NCBI GenBank assembly: GCA_913774725.1
Contig: CAJYIG010000175.1
Coordinates: 1-5,906, forward strand
Reading direction: 5' to 3'
Length of the DNA: 5,906 bases
DNA from: an uncultured Curtobacterium sp.
GTDB taxonomy: Bacteria > Actinomycetota > Actinomycetes > Actinomycetales > Microbacteriaceae
Part shown: positions 5,196-5,906 of the stretch, piece after piece
Numbering within the stretch: position 1 is the stretch's first letter
Layout: each line of letters begins with the position of its first letter
The notes under the pieces: generated by a model
The model's database searches: none
What the model was told of the DNA's origin: nothing
What the model saw: only the letters and a program-made list of their open reading frames with translations
Made by a program: the position numbers and the translations under genes

Positions 5196-5906
5196 CCGCG
5201 ACCACCGCGCACACCGCCACCACAGCGCGCACCGCACGGACGCACCGGGCCGACGGTGGCGACGCGACCGGCACCGAGCCTCCCGTCCTGGAGGCCCGCG
5301 GCCTGTCCGTCGGCTACGACCGCGACCCCGTCCTCCGCGACCTCGACCTGCGGATCGAACGGGGCACCGTGACGACGTTCCTCGGGGCGAACGGCTGCGG
5401 CAAGTCGACCCTGCTGAAGGCCTTCGGCCGCGTGCTCAAGCCGCAGTCGGGCGAGGTCCTGCTGGACGGTTCCCCCATCCGGAAGGAGCCGAACCGCGCC
5501 GTGGCCCGGCGACTCGCGATCCTGCCGCAGACCCCGGTGGCCCCGGCGGGCACGAGCGTGCTCGACCTGGTGATGCGCGGACGCAACCCGCACCAGTCGT
5601 GGGCGAAGCCCTGGACCGCGGACGACGCCGACGTCGCCGAGCAGGCCATCGCGGCGACCGGCCTGACCGAGGTGGCGCACCGTGACGTCGCGAGCCTGTC
5701 CGGCGGCCAGCGGCAGCGGGCGTGGATCGCGCTCGTCGTGGCGCAGCAGGCGGAGACCCTGCTGCTCGACGAACCGACCACCTACCTGGACCTCGCGCAC
5801 CAGCTCGACGTGCTCCGACTCGTCCGGCGGTTGAACCGCGAGCAGGGGTCGACCGTCGTGATGGTGCTGCACGACCTGACGCTCGCCGCGCGGTACTCGG
5901 ACCGAC
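5192..5906 (+). CDS. Iron-siderophore ABC transporter ATP-binding protein, FepC/FhuC-like (3' end missing)
   Basis: This is the ATPase that powers the siderophore importer from the cytoplasmic face. About 238 residues are present; the gene runs off the right edge, probably with several dozen residues still to come. All nucleotide-binding motifs seen so far are intact: Walker A GANGCGKST (65-73), Q-loop Q113 in LPQTP, signature LSGGQRQRAWIA (169-180), Walker B LLLDEP with D193 and catalytic E194, the TTYLDL D-loop, and switch histidine H227 in VLHDL. The Cys in Walker A and the TTYLD sequence are typical of FepC/FhuC-type ATPases. Before the ATPase core there is an unusual tail of about 31 residues, made largely of Thr, Ala, Arg and His. 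The start is fixed by the AAGGAG ribosome site and the ATGA overlap with the permease. A binding protein gene may follow outside the window. Confidence 0.95.
   Translation, partial: MTATTAHTATTARTARTHRADGGDATGTEPPVLEARGLSVGYDRDPVLRDLDLRIERGTVTTFLGANGCGKSTLLKAFGRVLKPQSGEVLLDGSPIRKEPNRAVARRLAILPQTPVAPAGTSVLDLVMRGRNPHQSWAKPWTADDADVAEQAIAATGLTEVAHRDVASLSGGQRQRAWIALVVAQQAETLLLDEPTTYLDLAHQLDVLRLVRRLNREQGSTVVMVLHDLTLAARYSDR

Noticed and set aside
1..5906. A novel defence, mobile or biosynthetic system
   Set aside because: Every gene belongs to a well-known transport or enzyme family. There are no recombinases, nucleases, phage genes or direct-repeat attachment sites, and base composition looks even throughout.

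Overview
The window is very GC-rich, and its codons nearly all end in G or C. Actinobacterial traits include GTG starts, a DtxR/IdeR-type iron box and apparent leaderless promoters. The best guess is a high-GC actinomycete, plausibly a Microbacteriaceae member such as Curtobacterium. That placement is inferred from composition and gene style; no marker gene is present.

Layout. (1) Positions 1-1535, plus strand: the 3' part of one sugar ABC permease (MalF/UgpA-like) and a complete second one (MalG/UgpE-like), one base apart. They are the end of a CUT1 carbohydrate-import operon whose earlier genes lie off the left edge. (2) Positions 1536-1715: a 180-bp gap between convergent genes, holding three tandem 19-bp repeats, an inverted copy of the repeat, a perfect 12-bp palindrome and a GC-rich hairpin just past the end of the minus-strand genes. 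(3) Positions 1716-2956, minus strand: a siderophore-interacting protein (ferric-siderophore reductase family) followed by a small VOC/glyoxalase-fold protein. (4) Positions 2957-2985: a 29-bp divergent control region with one iron box lying over two opposed promoters. (5) Positions 2986-5906, plus strand: two FecCD-type permeases and the start of a FepC-type ATPase, joined by GTGA and ATGA stop/start overlaps. The ATPase runs off the right edge.

How the genes fit together. The plus-strand iron genes would build an importer for ferric siderophores. The divergent minus-strand gene would encode the cytoplasmic flavoprotein that reduces the imported complex and releases the iron. One iron box between them suggests that an iron-loaded DtxR/IdeR repressor shuts off import and reduction together. 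No substrate-binding protein and no siderophore biosynthesis gene is in view. The sugar transporter appears to be an unrelated neighbour.

I see no rRNA, tRNA, CRISPR array, transposase, integrase or phage gene, and no evidence of a wholly new system. The most interesting parts are the compact divergent iron-controlled promoter, the altered flavin-binding motif of the reductase, and the repeat cluster at 1576-1671.
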